The position numbers were made by a program, and so were the translations under genes. From NCBI GenBank assembly GCA_014529385.2, contig CM043957.1, positions 70,120,003-70,184,002 on the forward strand: a DNA stretch of 64,000 nucleotides, in the 5' to 3' direction. Source of the stretch: Adiantum capillus-veneris (lineage: Eukaryota > Streptophyta > Polypodiopsida > Polypodiales > Pteridaceae). The notes beneath the pieces were generated by a model. It had not been told where the DNA came from, did no database searches, and was given only the letters and a program-made list of their open reading frames with translations. Positions 35,343-47,414 of the stretch are shown one piece after another (within the stretch, counting starts at the first letter, position 1; every line of letters begins with the position of its first letter).

Positions 35343-36500
35343 CTATGTGGTGCCAATGAGAGGTGGCCGCGTTTGTGAGATGGTACGATTGCGTACATCA
35401 TGGCAAACCTCTGTTAAAGATGGATCATGCTCACATAAGCCACACAATGATTCCAAGAACTTGTTCTTGAAGAGTGTGAAGCTTAATTCATTAATTTGCG
35501 GCATGCAGTGACTAAGTGCATCCGCCACTACATTATATTTACCTATTTGGTAACTTATTTGAAGGTGAAACTCATGTAGGAACTCCGTTCACTCAGTGTT
35601 TCTTCCCTTCAATTAATTTTGACTTGAAAGCTATTTTAGACTTTCACGGTTTGTCCGGACTCAAGAGTGACACCATATAAATAGTGTCTCCACATTTTAA
35701 GTGCATGTACTATTGCTAGTAAGTTTTTCTCATAGGCTGAGTAGTTACGATGGGCACGATTTAAATTTTTACTTTCAAATGCAATTAGATGTCCCCTTTG
35801 CATAAGTACGACTCCAACGGCCTCATTACTTGCATCTGTCTCCAAGACAAATGGCTCATTCGGATCCACTATGTTCAATATACGTGCAACTACTATAGCC
35901 ACCTTGAGATTTTCAAACCTATTCTATTGGGCTTCCCTTCAACTTATACTCTTAGCTTTTAATCTCAACTGGTCTATCAATATATTAAGAAAAATCTGCA
36001 CTTCCTCAAAATTTCTTGGCGTTGGCCACGAGAATAGCTTATTTACTATAGACTAGTATATCATCTAGAAAAACTACTATATGTATGGATGAAAAATACT
36101 ATTCGGAAGCATCATAAATGTTGTTGGTCCATTGGTAAGCTCCAATGGCATAAGCAAGAACTCAAAATGTCCAAAACAGGTCTTAAATGTTGTCTTTGCA
36201 ACATCCTCTAGTCTATTTCTAACCTGATGATAACCAAATCTCAGGTCTATCTTTTATAAATAATTTAACCCAAAAGGTTGATCAAATAACTTATCCATAT
36301 GTGGCATTGGATACTTGTTCTTACACGTTATCTGATTAAGAGCCCTATAATCTACATTTATCCGCATAGATCCATCCTTCTTCTTTACAGGAAGAATAGG
36401 TGATGCCCACGAACTAAAACTAGGCCTAATAAAGCCTTTGTTCAAGTATTCCAGTATCCATTTTTCCACCTCCTATGCTTTATAGGGGCTTAATCTATAA
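35343..36500 (-). pseudogene. Gypsy reverse transcriptase and RNase H, degenerate
   Basis: ORF 36254-36469 begins the palm ([20 protein letters not shown], then DYRALNQIT). LDDILVYSK follows near 36050-36075 after frame breaks. RNase H is at 35636-35902 (ETDASNEAVGVVLMQ, then NYSAYEKNLLAIV). 35343-35528 corresponds to the stretch before integrase (MADALS). Confidence 0.8.
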
Positions 36501-37469
36501 GCAGGTTTACTCATACATTTTAAACCTGATAAAACATCAGTGCCATGATCTATTTCCCAAGATGACGACAAGCCATCTAGTAAATCCCTAGGAAATATCT
36601 CCTGAAACTTCTCTAATAAATTTATCAAAGAATCTACGTACTTTTTCTTAACGGTTTGTTTTTTCTTAGGTTTTTTGGTTTTAAAATTGCATGCATGTCA
36701 AATACGGTTCTCAAACAATGGGTCTCATCCAATGCCATCTTTTTTAGTGTGCTTGTCTATGCAAACATTACTTACAGTTTCAACTACGAAACATTTTTAT
36801 TACTTTCATTTACAGCAACATAATTTAAAAGAGTGTAGCAAGCAAATACCTCTACTATCTGGCCTATGCGGACTGCTCTATGTAGCTCCATGGAAGAAAT
36901 GATAGGGGTAGAGGGGACTCTACGGTCACCCTGTAGGGTGATGACCATACCACCATGCTCAAACTCCGAAATAAACTAGGAACTAGACTATACAATTACT
37001 CTCTACCTAGGTATACATCTACTCTAGCTAAGTGCATGACCTGAAAGTCAAGCGAAGCACAACATCATTTTGATCTCTGCCCAAGTGGCAAGACGAGTAG
37101 TCAAACTCATCCACCACTTGTATGCCTTGCCAATCAACAAGAAGCTAGCTTCTACAAGCTACACACGGCTCAGCTACTTCCACAACACATGAATGTCCGA
37201 CCACTTTGCAAGGAAAATATCCACAGAATCTTTGCTCCACTCTCTTTTCTTGCCTCCAAAGCTAGCTAATTTAAAATCCTTGAGTGGAGACGAGGCTATC
37301 TCTACAGATGGCTCCTAAGGTGCAATGAACTCCTAGACTCCCCTAACTACAGATGGCTCCGTAGGCGCAATGAACTCCTAGACTCCCGTAACTATAAATG
37401 AGGCTATGCTTCAAGAGCCTACTATTGCGGCTGTCAACGCATCTAGGCATGTGGAGATGCTCTGTAGCA

Positions 37470-37694
37470 TCATTCTTGGACTTTCTCTAAGGTGGTCAAT
37501 TTTGCTTGAAAATATTTGCATATCTTCTTAGGGAGCTTTGTCTCTATCAGGACATCGATTAGGTCATAGTCCTCGTCATCATCATCCAAGGGTTCCTCTT
37601 TGTCCCCCTCGGTGATGTTGGTCTCCGTAAACTCAGGCTCATCGTCCACAAGTGGGCCATCAAGGTTGGTGGACTCACGATGCGTCGGGTCCAA
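37470..37694 (-). pseudogene. Gypsy gag N-terminus
   Basis: A 74-residue acidic ORF (DDEPEF, EEPLDDDDEDYDLIDV) ending in a short coiled coil, placed upstream of the gypsy reverse transcriptase on the same strand. The rest of gag is too decayed to read, and 37297-37400 holds a ~54-bp tandem repeat. Confidence 0.45.
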
Positions 37695-37860
37695 GGACAG
37701 TGTCTAAGGCCATGGAGGGCATTGGTGGGTCATGTGGGGTGATCGACAAATGTGCTCCAGAATGGGAGAGAACCTGGCATATATGGCTAGATAGTTTGAT
37801 CAAGGTTAAGCTCGCAATCGATGAAAGCAACCCAAGAAACCTAGAGAACTAGAGGGTGGC

Positions 37861-40547
37861 GGGGACACACTACGATGAGCAAGGCTTTTTTTATAGCAAA
37901 TAAAGGAAAAACAAAATGATGGGATTTTGCAAAAACAAGTGCTAATGAATGAGCAATAAAGAAAAATAGTCACTTCCCTCTCTTTCGAGAGTCGCCAACA
38001 ACCGTCCACTTGCAATTGTCATGCATGTAGGTTTAAACATTATCCTTTTCTAGCTCATCTCCAACTTTGAGACACACTTTGTGACTTATAACATGGTCCC
38101 GTATAATCCTTTGCCCATAATAAAGTCTCCCTCATGTAGGACCACACTTTGCAGTTTTTTGTTGTCAACTTCTCCACCACATTTTGTGTAACACACGATG
38201 AACTTTCAACCATGTTTACTAATTCTAAATTTCTTGATAAAATTTTCAATAAAATTTCAGTCTCAAAAGTACCCAAATGTATCAATAACATTGTCCAAAA
38301 GCTGATAAAACCACTTTGATCAAACTGGAAACAAATATTGCCAACAACTGACACATAACTACCTCAAACTGGGCATCAACAATTCATTGTAGCAATGCCC
38401 GACAAGATATTGCATGCGATGCAATCCAGACACTATCTTACACCGCATAATAACACATTTATCATCCCATAGCCCTAAATGGATTATGACGTCTTTGTCG
38501 AGGCTAATTGGGGGCATGCTCCAGTACCTAATTCACCTTACCAAGGTACCAAAAATCCCTTTTCTCTTTTTCCAAACTCACAATAGTGAGTGTGTACATA
38601 TATTACGAAAACAAAAAAGTTACAATGAAAGCCATGCTCCTATCGAGCCATGTTCCTTGCTTGGTCAAGGCTCTTCATTGCTTAAGGTACCAAAAATCCT
38701 AAGGCAAGGCTTCAAAAAAGGCTACATTTTTTCACCATACATTTTCCCCACAACCGTTTTCCACATTACCATACATAAATAGAAAATTTGCAAATCTATC
38801 AAAGTGATTGTCTCAAACTCAACCCAAATATCTCATACATAGGCAATTGTCATCAAGGACCTATAGCAGTCCATACATAGGCAATTGTCATCAAGGACCT
38901 ATAGCAATCCATACATGATCTATGTCTGTAAAATAACATTCCTAAGAGCGATTTGTTCCTCTTTGATTTCCTTGTGAAAGTGAAAGCTCTAGATTTGTTC
39001 CTCTTTGATTTCCTTGTGAAAGTGAAATCTCTAGCACCTGTAAACTATAACTTGTAACTACTGTACTTGAAATTACAAACCATGAAAGGTAATGAAAATA
39101 AAAGCTTAAGTTGAGCTAATCAATTGAGCAAAACAAGGCAGGGGTCTGAGGGCAGTGCCCCGGAGCTTAACCTTAAAGGAATAGTCTTAGAATATTCCCT
39201 ATGATACTAAGCCATATGTAGATGCCATCAATACTATGGTTGGTGGTCGATGATCAATGCTCGGGGCCGTAGACGGTGGGTTGGCGCGCATGCGCACACA
39301 CACAATTATCTACTACCCATTGGGGTGGGGTGGGGGGGGGGGGGTATTCACTACAATAAAAGAATGCCTCTCACGTGGGTTCAATCATATGGATTGTTTT
39401 ATTCTATATTTTCTCATACTTTCACATACAAAATGATCTTGGAAAAAAAATTACATATTGAATGGAAAAAGGATCCTTTTATTGGTGATAAATTTTAACA
39501 TATAATAAACCCCCCCCCCCTTCCAGCTTGAGAGTGCATGGGTGGATGGCGCCATCAACTTTGTTATAGTGCCAATCTAAATTTTGATTTGCCACCGATC
39601 TACTTTGCATCATATCTCTCTCTACTCTCCTTGCAACAAGCTCCTATTTTGTTCTACATTTCTTCCACAAAACTCTCAAAAACATTGACTTTGACTACCA
39701 TCTCACTCCAATCTGAGTAAATGTGAGACATAACGATAAAAAAATTGATTTTTGTTTTTTCTGTTTTTGGAGAGTTGTGCAAATTTTGAGGCTGATTGTA
39801 GCTCTCTAATATGGGGTCTGATACCACTCTGTGAAGTGAAGAAGCTATGCTTGTCCATTTTGCACCCTAGGGTAGAAGCCAAGCAACCTATACTCAAACA
39901 AGACCTCCAAAAAAAGAGTTTCAAAGCTTCCACATGCTCACTACATCCTATATAACTTGATCCTATATGGATTTGAGCTAGTTCTTCATCTTTATTTGAA
40001 AGAAAGCAAGCCTCATTAACATCTTCTAGAGGTTGAATTAGGCCTATGAGACAGAACGATGTACACAAGTGAGTACATAATCTGTACTCATGTGCAGATT
40101 ATGTACATATGTATTTGAAGGGAAGCAAGCTTTACTAACATCTTTTAGAGGTCGAAGTTGGCCTATATTGCGATAGAATCATGATGTACATGAGTGCACA
40201 ATCTGTACAAATTGAAACATACATACAGTAACATACACATTCACCATGTACATTTATGAGAATAAATCTTATACCTAGCAACTCATTCAGCTAACACAAT
40301 TATAGACTTGATTAAAGCGGATAGAACAGGTAATGTACACACATGGGGTGGGCATATCTCTTTGCCAATTTCAAGGAGTAAGGATTGAATATGAGTAAGA
40401 GCTCCTGTATACATAGTTGATCAATCAAGCTTGATCATGTTTGGAGTGTCTTCAAACATATAGTTAATAATAAGAGTTTTAAGCTAGGTAAATAAGCCAC
40501 AGCACCACAGCTTTCTCAGTGCAATGGTAGAAAGAATGGCAAAACAA
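37861..40547. other. Intergenic DNA with short tandem duplications
   Basis: No gene seen. There are three local duplications: a 38-bp unit twice at 38838-38915, a ~47-bp unit twice at 38949-39040, and a ~122-bp unit twice at 39988-40207. A 12-base string close to a primer-binding site complement (GTCTGATACCAC, about 39818) hints at one more decayed LTR element. The last ~200 bp are probably the 3' UTR of the minus-strand gene. Confidence 0.45.
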
Positions 40548-42316
40548 TCAGGTGACTTGGAGAGGTTGGGAGAGGGCAAGGCTCCAATCTGGCGTCCAGG
40601 TAGCCGCCACAGCCGTAGCGGGTGTTGCGGCAGTGGGCGCATCATGGAGCAGAGCTTGGGATAGCGCATTGGCAAGAGCTGCGGTTGTGAGCCCACCAAA
40701 AGGCTGGCAAAAGTCACAAGCATCTGTCTCATCCTCAGCTGATCCCCTACCCTCATCATATAGAATGCAATTTACAGGATGATACAAATCCGTCTTCTCA
40801 TCATGCCTAATTTCATGTATTTCTGTCAAAAACTCCTCCTTTGGACGCTCATCATCTATCTCTATCAATGGAGTTTCATCTCGCCTTTCCATCGATTTGT
40901 TTTGCGCCTCTATGCCTTGCATCCCTATTTCTTTCTCCTCAGATATACATGACAACACCTTTGTATATGCCTTGTATATAAGCTGTGAGAGCCGATGGGC
41001 GGATGCCCGCACCTCCTCTCTGACAGTCTCCATGTCCCTCTCATCATCCACCAGCTCACATTTACCAATGAAGTTGGTCGCCATGTCCGGCCTGTGTTTA
41101 AGAGACAAGACCGTATATGCCCTCTTCACATCATCCATGGTGCAACTCTTGGGCATGTCAAGGATGGTATGTGCATCTAGAGAGCAAGATCCACTCAACC
41201 TTTGCCTGGCTGCTGTGATCTTATTGTTGATATAGTCTAATCTGCCTGCTAAATCGACATCTGATGCAAGCTGCTGCCGCCGAATTGTCCATGCTCGAGG
41301 CTCCGGAAGCATCTGATAGCGGAGAGCCGCCTCATACATCATTTTGAGCTGTTGCAAGTCAAGCAAGCACTCAGAGTAACATTTCACCATCTCATACAGG
41401 GATGCGCGCACACTAAGCGCCTTAGAGCAATTTGGGTTAAGAGATAATGTTTTGTTGCAATCAGCTATGGCATCCACTACTCTTCCAGTAGCTTGATAAG
41501 CAATTGCACGATGAAGGTAGCAATCAGCAATGAAGCGACGAGGGGATCCTTTGCGACCGTCGATAATTTTCGAGAAATGGCGCACGGATTCTGCATAGAG
41601 GCCGGCCTCCAATGCAGCCATCGCAGCAGTGCGCCTCCTGAGAAGGAATTTGATGGTGCCCAGCATTTGAGCAACCTTGTCCGCATCCACCTGCGATATT
41701 CCCTCATGGGAGAGGCTACCACCCATGTCAAAAGCAGCCGAAAAGTTGTCTTCACGCAGGCCATTGCTGCGTATGCGTGACACTGCGGATGCCGTCCGCT
41801 TCCCACTCTGCAAGAGCACCATGGCATCCTCCAGCATGCCTAAATAAAAACATGCTTGACCAAGAACAAGGTACCTCCATTGCTGTTGCTTCCCTATCTT
41901 CCTGTAAGAGAGGTGTACAGAGAGCCTCTGTCGAAGCTTAGCGACGGAGAAGCAGTGACCGATTGGGGATAAGAGTAGGAAATCATCTCTGCTGGGATTG
42001 TAACCGGAGAGCAGAGGCGATCTCTCTTTTGGAACAGGGCTCTCTGGCATAGGGAGAGGGGATGGTGCGGACATAGCAGACGTGAAGGTCGACACTGAAC
42101 TTGTAAGTGAAGGAATCAAGCTGGGTATGTAATCATGCAGCATCTCAACCACATCCTTGTACCTCTGGAGCCGCAACAGCGTGCAAGCTTTCAATTCTAG
42201 AGCTTTCTCGCTGCTCGGGCATACCTCTAGAGCAGCGTCGATGGGAGCGAGAGCAGCTTCTGCATCCTCTCTCTTCTGGGATGCTAAGAGGTGCTTTGCT
42301 TTCGCCACATGCTTCT
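40548..42316 (-). CDS. TPR/DnaJ-like protein (TPR15 family), main exon
   Basis: An intact frame of about 588 codons ending at the TGA 40548-40550. Counting from the Met at 42308: an N-terminal TPR-like helical pair (residues 1-60), a Ser/Pro linker, the family signature WRYLVLGQACFYLGMLEDAM (144-163), LLRRRTAAMAALEAGLYAES then tandem TPR motifs (222-330), and a J-like domain (380-430) where the HPD tripeptide reads His-Arg-Pro-Asp (405-408). This matches the plant AT2G41520 family of TPR proteins with a divergent J domain, presumed cytosolic co-chaperones. An acceptor (CTTGCAG) at 42317-42323 shows the exon is spliced to an upstream one. Confidence 0.85.
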
Positions 42317-42451
42317 CTGCAAGCTGTGTGTATGTACATGGACATGAGAAGAAGTCAAGATGGGCATTTGATGGAGAATTTATTTGTATGCAATGTGCAT
42401 ATTTGTGTGCATGAAGATCAGCAACGATTGCATGCAGAGACTCGCCTAGAG

Positions 42452-42689
42452 ATACCTATGCAGAGAATTACATGTAGAAAGACTTTGCACCCACTCATGA
42501 ATAGCATAATTTACAAACAAGGCAATGCATGCATAGGACTATGCTAAATGCACCCACATACAAGCATCTGCACCTATGCAGAGAATTACATGTAGAAAAA
42601 CTTTGCACCCACACATGAATTAGCATCATTTACAAACAAGGCAATGCATAGAATTATGCTAAATGCACCCACATACAAGCATCTGCAAA
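42452..42689. repeat. ~120-bp tandem duplication in the gene's 5' intron
   Basis: 42452-about 42572 and 42573-42689 are near copies (both contain TATGCAGAGAATTACATGTA and ACCCACATACAAGCATCTGC). They differ by small substitutions and short indels. Confidence 0.85.
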
Positions 42690-42820
42690 GATCCTCTGAA
42701 GCATCAATGCAGCTGCATTGGAGGTACCAATTCTATGCAAAACCAATGTAAAGACTCCACACTACTTGCGAGGCTGCCGAGAGTGGCTCATCCAAAAACA
42801 GAGCATTGCCAGCAGAGGCC

Positions 42821-42850
42821 AAGGACGGAGTTTGCATGGGCCCACAAACA
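42821..42850 (-). repeat. 30-bp match to copia integrase in the TPR/DnaJ gene's 5' region
   Basis: The 30 bases at 42821-42850 equal 25561-25590 of copia-B except one base; they encode the minus-strand motif PMQTPSL of the integrase. No copia homology is seen on either side. Confidence 0.7.
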
Positions 42851-42889
42851 TAGGGATGGCAAGCAGGCACAAGGAAGAAAGATGAGTAC

Positions 42890-42949
42890 CTGAAAGGTGC
42901 TGAAACAGCAGTGCCGCTGAAGGCGAAACCGGAATTGGCCAGCAGGCAT
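42890..42949 (-). CDS. Tentative first exon of the TPR/DnaJ-like gene
   Basis: An ATG at 42949 opens 20 codons (MPAGQFRFRLQ...) ending at a CAG|GTACTC donor at 42890. It joins in frame to KHVAKAKHLL only if the acceptor GCAGAG (exon from 42314) is used rather than the better-looking GCAG two bases earlier. The peptide is unlike other family N-termini, so a true first exon further upstream is equally possible. Confidence 0.25.
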
Positions 42950-44344
42950 CGTGCCAGAGATAGGAGGGGGGTATCAAGGTGATGATAATTCAATGGTGAG
43001 GAAAGGCCATAGCGAAGCGGATGTCTGCGATCCAGCCTCTCTGTGTGAGTGTGGTTGTGTGTGTGTGTGCGTGTGCGTGTTGGGGGGGAGGGGGCAAGTG
43101 GGCGATTGAGGTGAGCCTGTGTGTGTACTCAGAGGAGCCTGAAGAGGGGGGGGGGGGGGGGGGGGACTCTGGGAGGGAATGATGGGAGAGTGGAGACTAT
43201 AATGATGCAAAAGGCTTAAAGGCGTGGATGGATGGATCATGGAGCTACTACCTATGCTATGCTGAGTATGCTCTATGTGTGTGTGTGCGCGCGCGCGCTC
43301 GCTCTTTTGTTTGGGCGTGCTATAACCCTGCTACTAGCTAGGCTGCTAGTAGGGAGTTCGAGAGGTGTCTCTCTTTTCATGATCATACTCCCTGGATGCC
43401 TGGATCTATCTATCTGGAATTTGAGGCATTTGACCACATTCATATATTTTCTTTTGTTGTATTTCTGCCTTTCACATGCACAGCTGCCATTGCCAACGGT
43501 TTTAGGGCTCAAGGAATGAATCAATCACTCACAAGCAACAGGGGCTGTTGGACATGTTCAAAATTTTCCTGCACTTTTATTATTCCTCACATGCACAAGC
43601 AGTGGGAGCGACAACAACTATGTGCCCTCCTCCAATTTGCATTTTCGTGCCCATTTGCCATGACAAGCCTATAGCATATAGGCTATGTGTGTACATCTCT
43701 CTCTCTCTCCCCACACTCTAGGGCCTAGACTACAAGGCAAACCTCCACCTAATAAGGCCTTGAGTTCAAGGCCCATCCAAAAGATATTGCTCTCTCTCTC
43801 TCTCTCTCTCTTTGAGGCCCCTTAAAAGGGTAAATGGGCCCTCATCCAAAAGAAGAAGAAGAAGAGAATTTTAACGTCGTAGGAAGCTATCCTCCCGGAA
43901 GACCTATTGAAATTTGAACTCAAGACCTGTCATTCAAGAGGGAAATGGTAGAGAAGCTCCAACCCCATATATCTTTTTACATTTTGGAAGCGCTTTTGCT
44001 TCTAGCTCAAAGTTTCTCCTTTTAAAAGGCAACATCAGGTACGTGAATTTCTAATTCTACGAATATACGTTGATTTATGGGTTGCTGTAGGTTTGCAAAT
44101 CACGTGCATCGGGCAGTATGAGATTCCGCAAAATACTTTGAGGATCCTTCGCATGCTAACGGGCCCTCCGATCTGGAGGGGCTATGGGGGTGCCCTCTTA
44201 AGAGCTTTCAATAACTTTATGGGCTGGTAAACTTGCCAACAAAACACGATGATTTGCAAAAGTATTAGGTGGCAATGCATGTGCCTTTGATCGTTCGGCC
44301 TCCTTGCATGACCGAATTGTAGCGTGAAGCCTCACCGTGTGCCC

Positions 44345-44397
<53 letters not shown>

Positions 44398-44640
44398 TTG
44401 TTATCCCACTTAAGTCTTGAGTAACCAATCTTGAAATTGTCTAAGAGATCTATCAACTCTCTTTGATTGTTCCTACGATGTTAAAGATTCTCGCCTCATG
44501 GGCGTATGCGCTTCTTGAGTCACATATATACAGATCAATATTTGTCAGATACATCTATGAGGTCTCTTGGATTCTTGGGATTGTTCCTATGATGTTAAGA
44601 ATCCCCCCCCCCCGCCCCCCCAAAAAAAAAAAACCCAACA
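42950..44640. other. Upstream region with simple repeats
   Basis: Likely 5' flank of the TPR/DnaJ-like gene, then intergenic. It holds GT-rich repeats at 43045-43080, a G run at about 43147-43164, a (GT)n(GC)n stretch at 43277-43298, (CT)n at 43792-43812 and 44350-44394, and mixed C and A runs at 44606-44636. No gene is supported. Confidence 0.5.
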
Positions 44641-45687
44641 CACCCACAAAAAAAGACCACCACCACCATGGTACACTTAGAAAGTATCGAGAGAAGTTGA
44701 TCTTGTTCAAGACCTTGTCGAATCTATTAAACGGTTCTTGTGGAAGAACAACACAAAAGACACAACTTCTTGGCAATGGGTGGCTAGTGAGGTGGTGAGA
44801 TCCAAGAACTTAGGAGACCTTGGGATGCTGGACCTTGTGTTGCATGCAAAGCCATGTGTGCCAAACTAGTTGTCTCGTTGACTAATCAAAGGAAAGAGGG
44901 GATGATCATGGCCTGGGACATGATCAACAAAGCAGAGTTTGTCTCTCAAGGAGGCACATGGAAGGAGGCTAAAGTGCATGATAAAATTCAAGCACCTAGT
45001 TGGACATTCCTTAAGCTTGGGGGTTGCACACAAGAAATAGCATGAAAGTGCAACAAAGGAGCATCGTCTCTGGATAGAGGGAGATTGTCAGATACTTTAG
45101 GTACTCCATTATGTAATGGTCCTCATGGATTTCCAAATTTGGAAGGGGATCCTTGAACCCTTCTTGAGAGAAGTTGCACGAAAGATAAGTATAACAAAGG
45201 GATCTCGAAACTTTAACATCTTTGGGATGACATGAAACTCTAATGGGAGGAAGTGGAGCAATTAGAAATTAAGTATAATCTGAGTATCTATGAAAGGCTT
45301 CTGTTCATTAGTCTTGGAAGTTCTGTTCTAATGCCCTGCACCTATGATTGGGTTAGAGTTGGATTGGAAAGCATGGCATTGGCCAAAAGACAAAGTGTTT
45401 GCACTCTCCAAGACCCAAGATACCTGTAAACAAGCTGATATATAAAACAGACTAGTTGTCTCCACTTCTTAAGGAATGGAAGAAAAATTGTTCAGAAGAG
45501 TGATGGCGGAAGTGTGTTAGCATCATCTAGGAGATAAAATGGCCCAACCTAATGAATATGTTGTCATGGAAGGTGCTTTGTGGAGCCATCCCAACTGGGA
45601 ACAAGATTTGTGCTAGAGGGAACGACAATCACACTTGCTATGGTTGAAGAATAGATTTTGAGGATCCCCTACATCTGTTTAAACACT
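44641..45687 (+). pseudogene. Fossil L1-type LINE, 3' part of ORF2
   Basis: The plus strand reads, across frame breaks, KRFLWKNNTKDTTSWQWV, then SKNLGDLGMLDLVLHAK and a 63-codon ORF (44854-45045). This is the segment of plant L1 ORF2 between the polymerase and the terminal zinc-binding domain (W-x-G...GGLGI..L..N/H.A pattern). Downstream similarity fades until copia-D starts at 45688. It is a different lineage from the LINE at 10-14 kb. Confidence 0.6.
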
Positions 45688-45896
45688 TGTTACCATTCAT
45701 ATGTGGTAGTGATGTGTTTGTACACACGTAGGACCTTCGAGGCATTTTTTCCCTTGTGCACTGTATATATGCCCATCATTCTAGGAATAACTTATCTTTC
45801 ATTCTGCACTAAGCAATAGATACTCTCTGTTGTGTGCCTTGAGCTTCTTCATCTTCTCCAAGATGTGTGTGTTTCCCTGTAACCCTAATTCCAACA
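45688..45896 (+). repeat. Copia-D 5' LTR
   Basis: 209 bp, TGTTACC...CCAACA, matching in order the reverse complement of the copia-B LTR (AGTGATGTGT, TGCCCATCATTCTAG, TTGTGTGCCTTGAGCTTC). A two-base spacer separates it from the primer-binding site. Confidence 0.9.
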
Positions 45897-46258
45897 ATTG
45901 GTATCAGAGCAGGTTGCGTGCTCTCGATAAAGTCGCCAGCATTGTCAGCACACGCCTGTTCATTTTCTTCGATTTGGGTGAGCTTTGGTGAGCCTCAACA
46001 GGTCGACAAACACTTCGAGACAACTCGTAGAGCTAAATCTACTCAGATTTCCATTTGGGCTCATTTCGACCTTCGTTTTCACAACATGCAATACTGTGCA
46101 AGCTATTTGTCCTTTTGTGAAAAATTTTTGTCAGTGCTATTTTTTGCATAATAAGTCCCTTACAGTCTTAAACTTCGGGTTGTACTATATAGCACGTGTT
46201 AGTCCCGCTTTGTTTCTCCTCTTTTTGGGTAATTTCACATCAAATGCAGGCACTTGCC

Positions 46259-46663
46259 ATGGCTGACAACAACACAGATGTGTTCATGATGTTTGCTACC
46301 GAGGATAAATTGGATGGGGACAATTACCCAATGTGGGCTTACATGATGCAACATGTTCTTGTGTCAAAGGGAATTTGGAATGTTGTGCAGGGAATTGATG
46401 TATGTCCTAATTCGGTGGATGGAGGCATTGTTGAGGATGTTGCAGGATTTAGTGACAAGATTGTTGTTGCTAGGGTTGTTTTGACTACTGCTGAGCATGC
46501 TTATTGGGATGTTAGAGATGCAAAATCTCATGCATTGATGTATTATCTGTAAAGCACACTATTACTCCTCACATTTTCTCGGCTAATTCAACTAAACAGG
46601 CTTGGGATATTTTGGCTGGTCTTTATGCAAGTCACAATGAGGCTAAAATTGCATCGCTGCGTA
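46259..46663 (+). pseudogene. Copia-D gag, first part
   Basis: ATG at 46259 (MADNNTDVFMMFATEDKLDG), a copia gag of the same family as copia-B. A stop at 46550 follows a frame slip; the sequence continues in another frame (TKQAWDILAGLYASHNEAK) to 46663, where the CATTAGG element interrupts an Arg codon context that in copia-B reads LRKELE. Confidence 0.88.
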
Positions 46664-46704
46664 CATTAGGAAGGGAATGGGGTGTAGGAGGGCCTCTTTA
46701 TTTG
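46664..46704 (+). repeat. Left terminal inverted repeat
   Basis: 41 bp, CATTAGGAAGGGAATGGGGT at its outer end. It mismatches the right end at positions 11 and 21 only. Confidence 0.9.
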
Positions 46705-46959
46705 CCATGGGATTAAAAATGGGGTTAGGGGCTGGGCTAATGGGTGGATGCCATGTGGACAAAAATGGTGGGTGTGGCAGGTTTGTTCAAACTTGTACTC
46801 TTTCATAAAATATAAAGAGAGAAACTCTTATAAATGATAAAAATAGAGCCTTTTTCTAAAATATTGGGGTGAAAACCAATCTTTTCTCTCTCTAGAGGTT
46901 GTCAATTTGTTTTTCCCACTCTCTTAATATATGGTCTCTTCAAAAACGTGCTGAACATT

Positions 46960-47270
46960 CTCTGTCTCTCTCTCTCTCTCTACCGTACCATCTATCACTT
47001 CTCTCTATACTGTACTATCTCTCTCTACTGTACCATCTCTCACATCTCCTCTCTCTATTGTCCCATCTCTCACTTCTCCTCTCACTTACCCTCTCTCACT
47101 TTTCCCTCCCAAAAACCTTTGCAGTAGAGTTTTGAACCTCTTTTCCCTCCTCAAGCTTGCAACATTCTTCTCAAGGTTGCTGTATTCTTCTCAAGAGTGC
47201 AGCTTGCTCCTCAAGCTTGCAACTTACCCCTCAAGCTTGCACTTGCTCCTCAAGGTAAAGATTTCCATTG
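46960..47270 (+). promoter_or_regulatory. Pyrimidine-rich leader of the left gene pair
   Basis: A CT-rich stretch (46960-47110) followed by repeated CTCAAGCTTGCA units (47150-47260) and a CAAG|GTAAAG donor-like site near 47253. It looks like a 5' UTR with a first intron, read inward from the left end. The right end has the mirrored GA-rich tract (55140-55640). Confidence 0.4.
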
Positions 47271-47414
47271 CTCTGTAAGTTTCTTACACATTGCTATCTA
47301 TAACTGAGTTTGCAGCATATCTTTTGTTTAAATCTACCATTTCTCTTTCTCTTTGAAGCTTGAGTATCCCACTCAAGATTTTCCCAACCTGCAAGTTTTA
47401 TATCATAGTAGTAA

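Noticed and set aside
38838-39040. CRISPR-like array
   Set aside because: Only two direct copies of each unit with no spacers, in a plant nuclear context; these are local tandem duplications.
42733-42993. A longer alternative first exon for the TPR/DnaJ gene starting at a TTG
   Set aside because: No ATG is in frame and an upstream stop is close.
46661-46670. A 3-bp TTA/TAA target duplication (PIF/Harbinger) for the 9.1-kb element
   Set aside because: The bases are TTA on the left and TAA on the right, so they are part of the inverted repeat, not a direct duplication.
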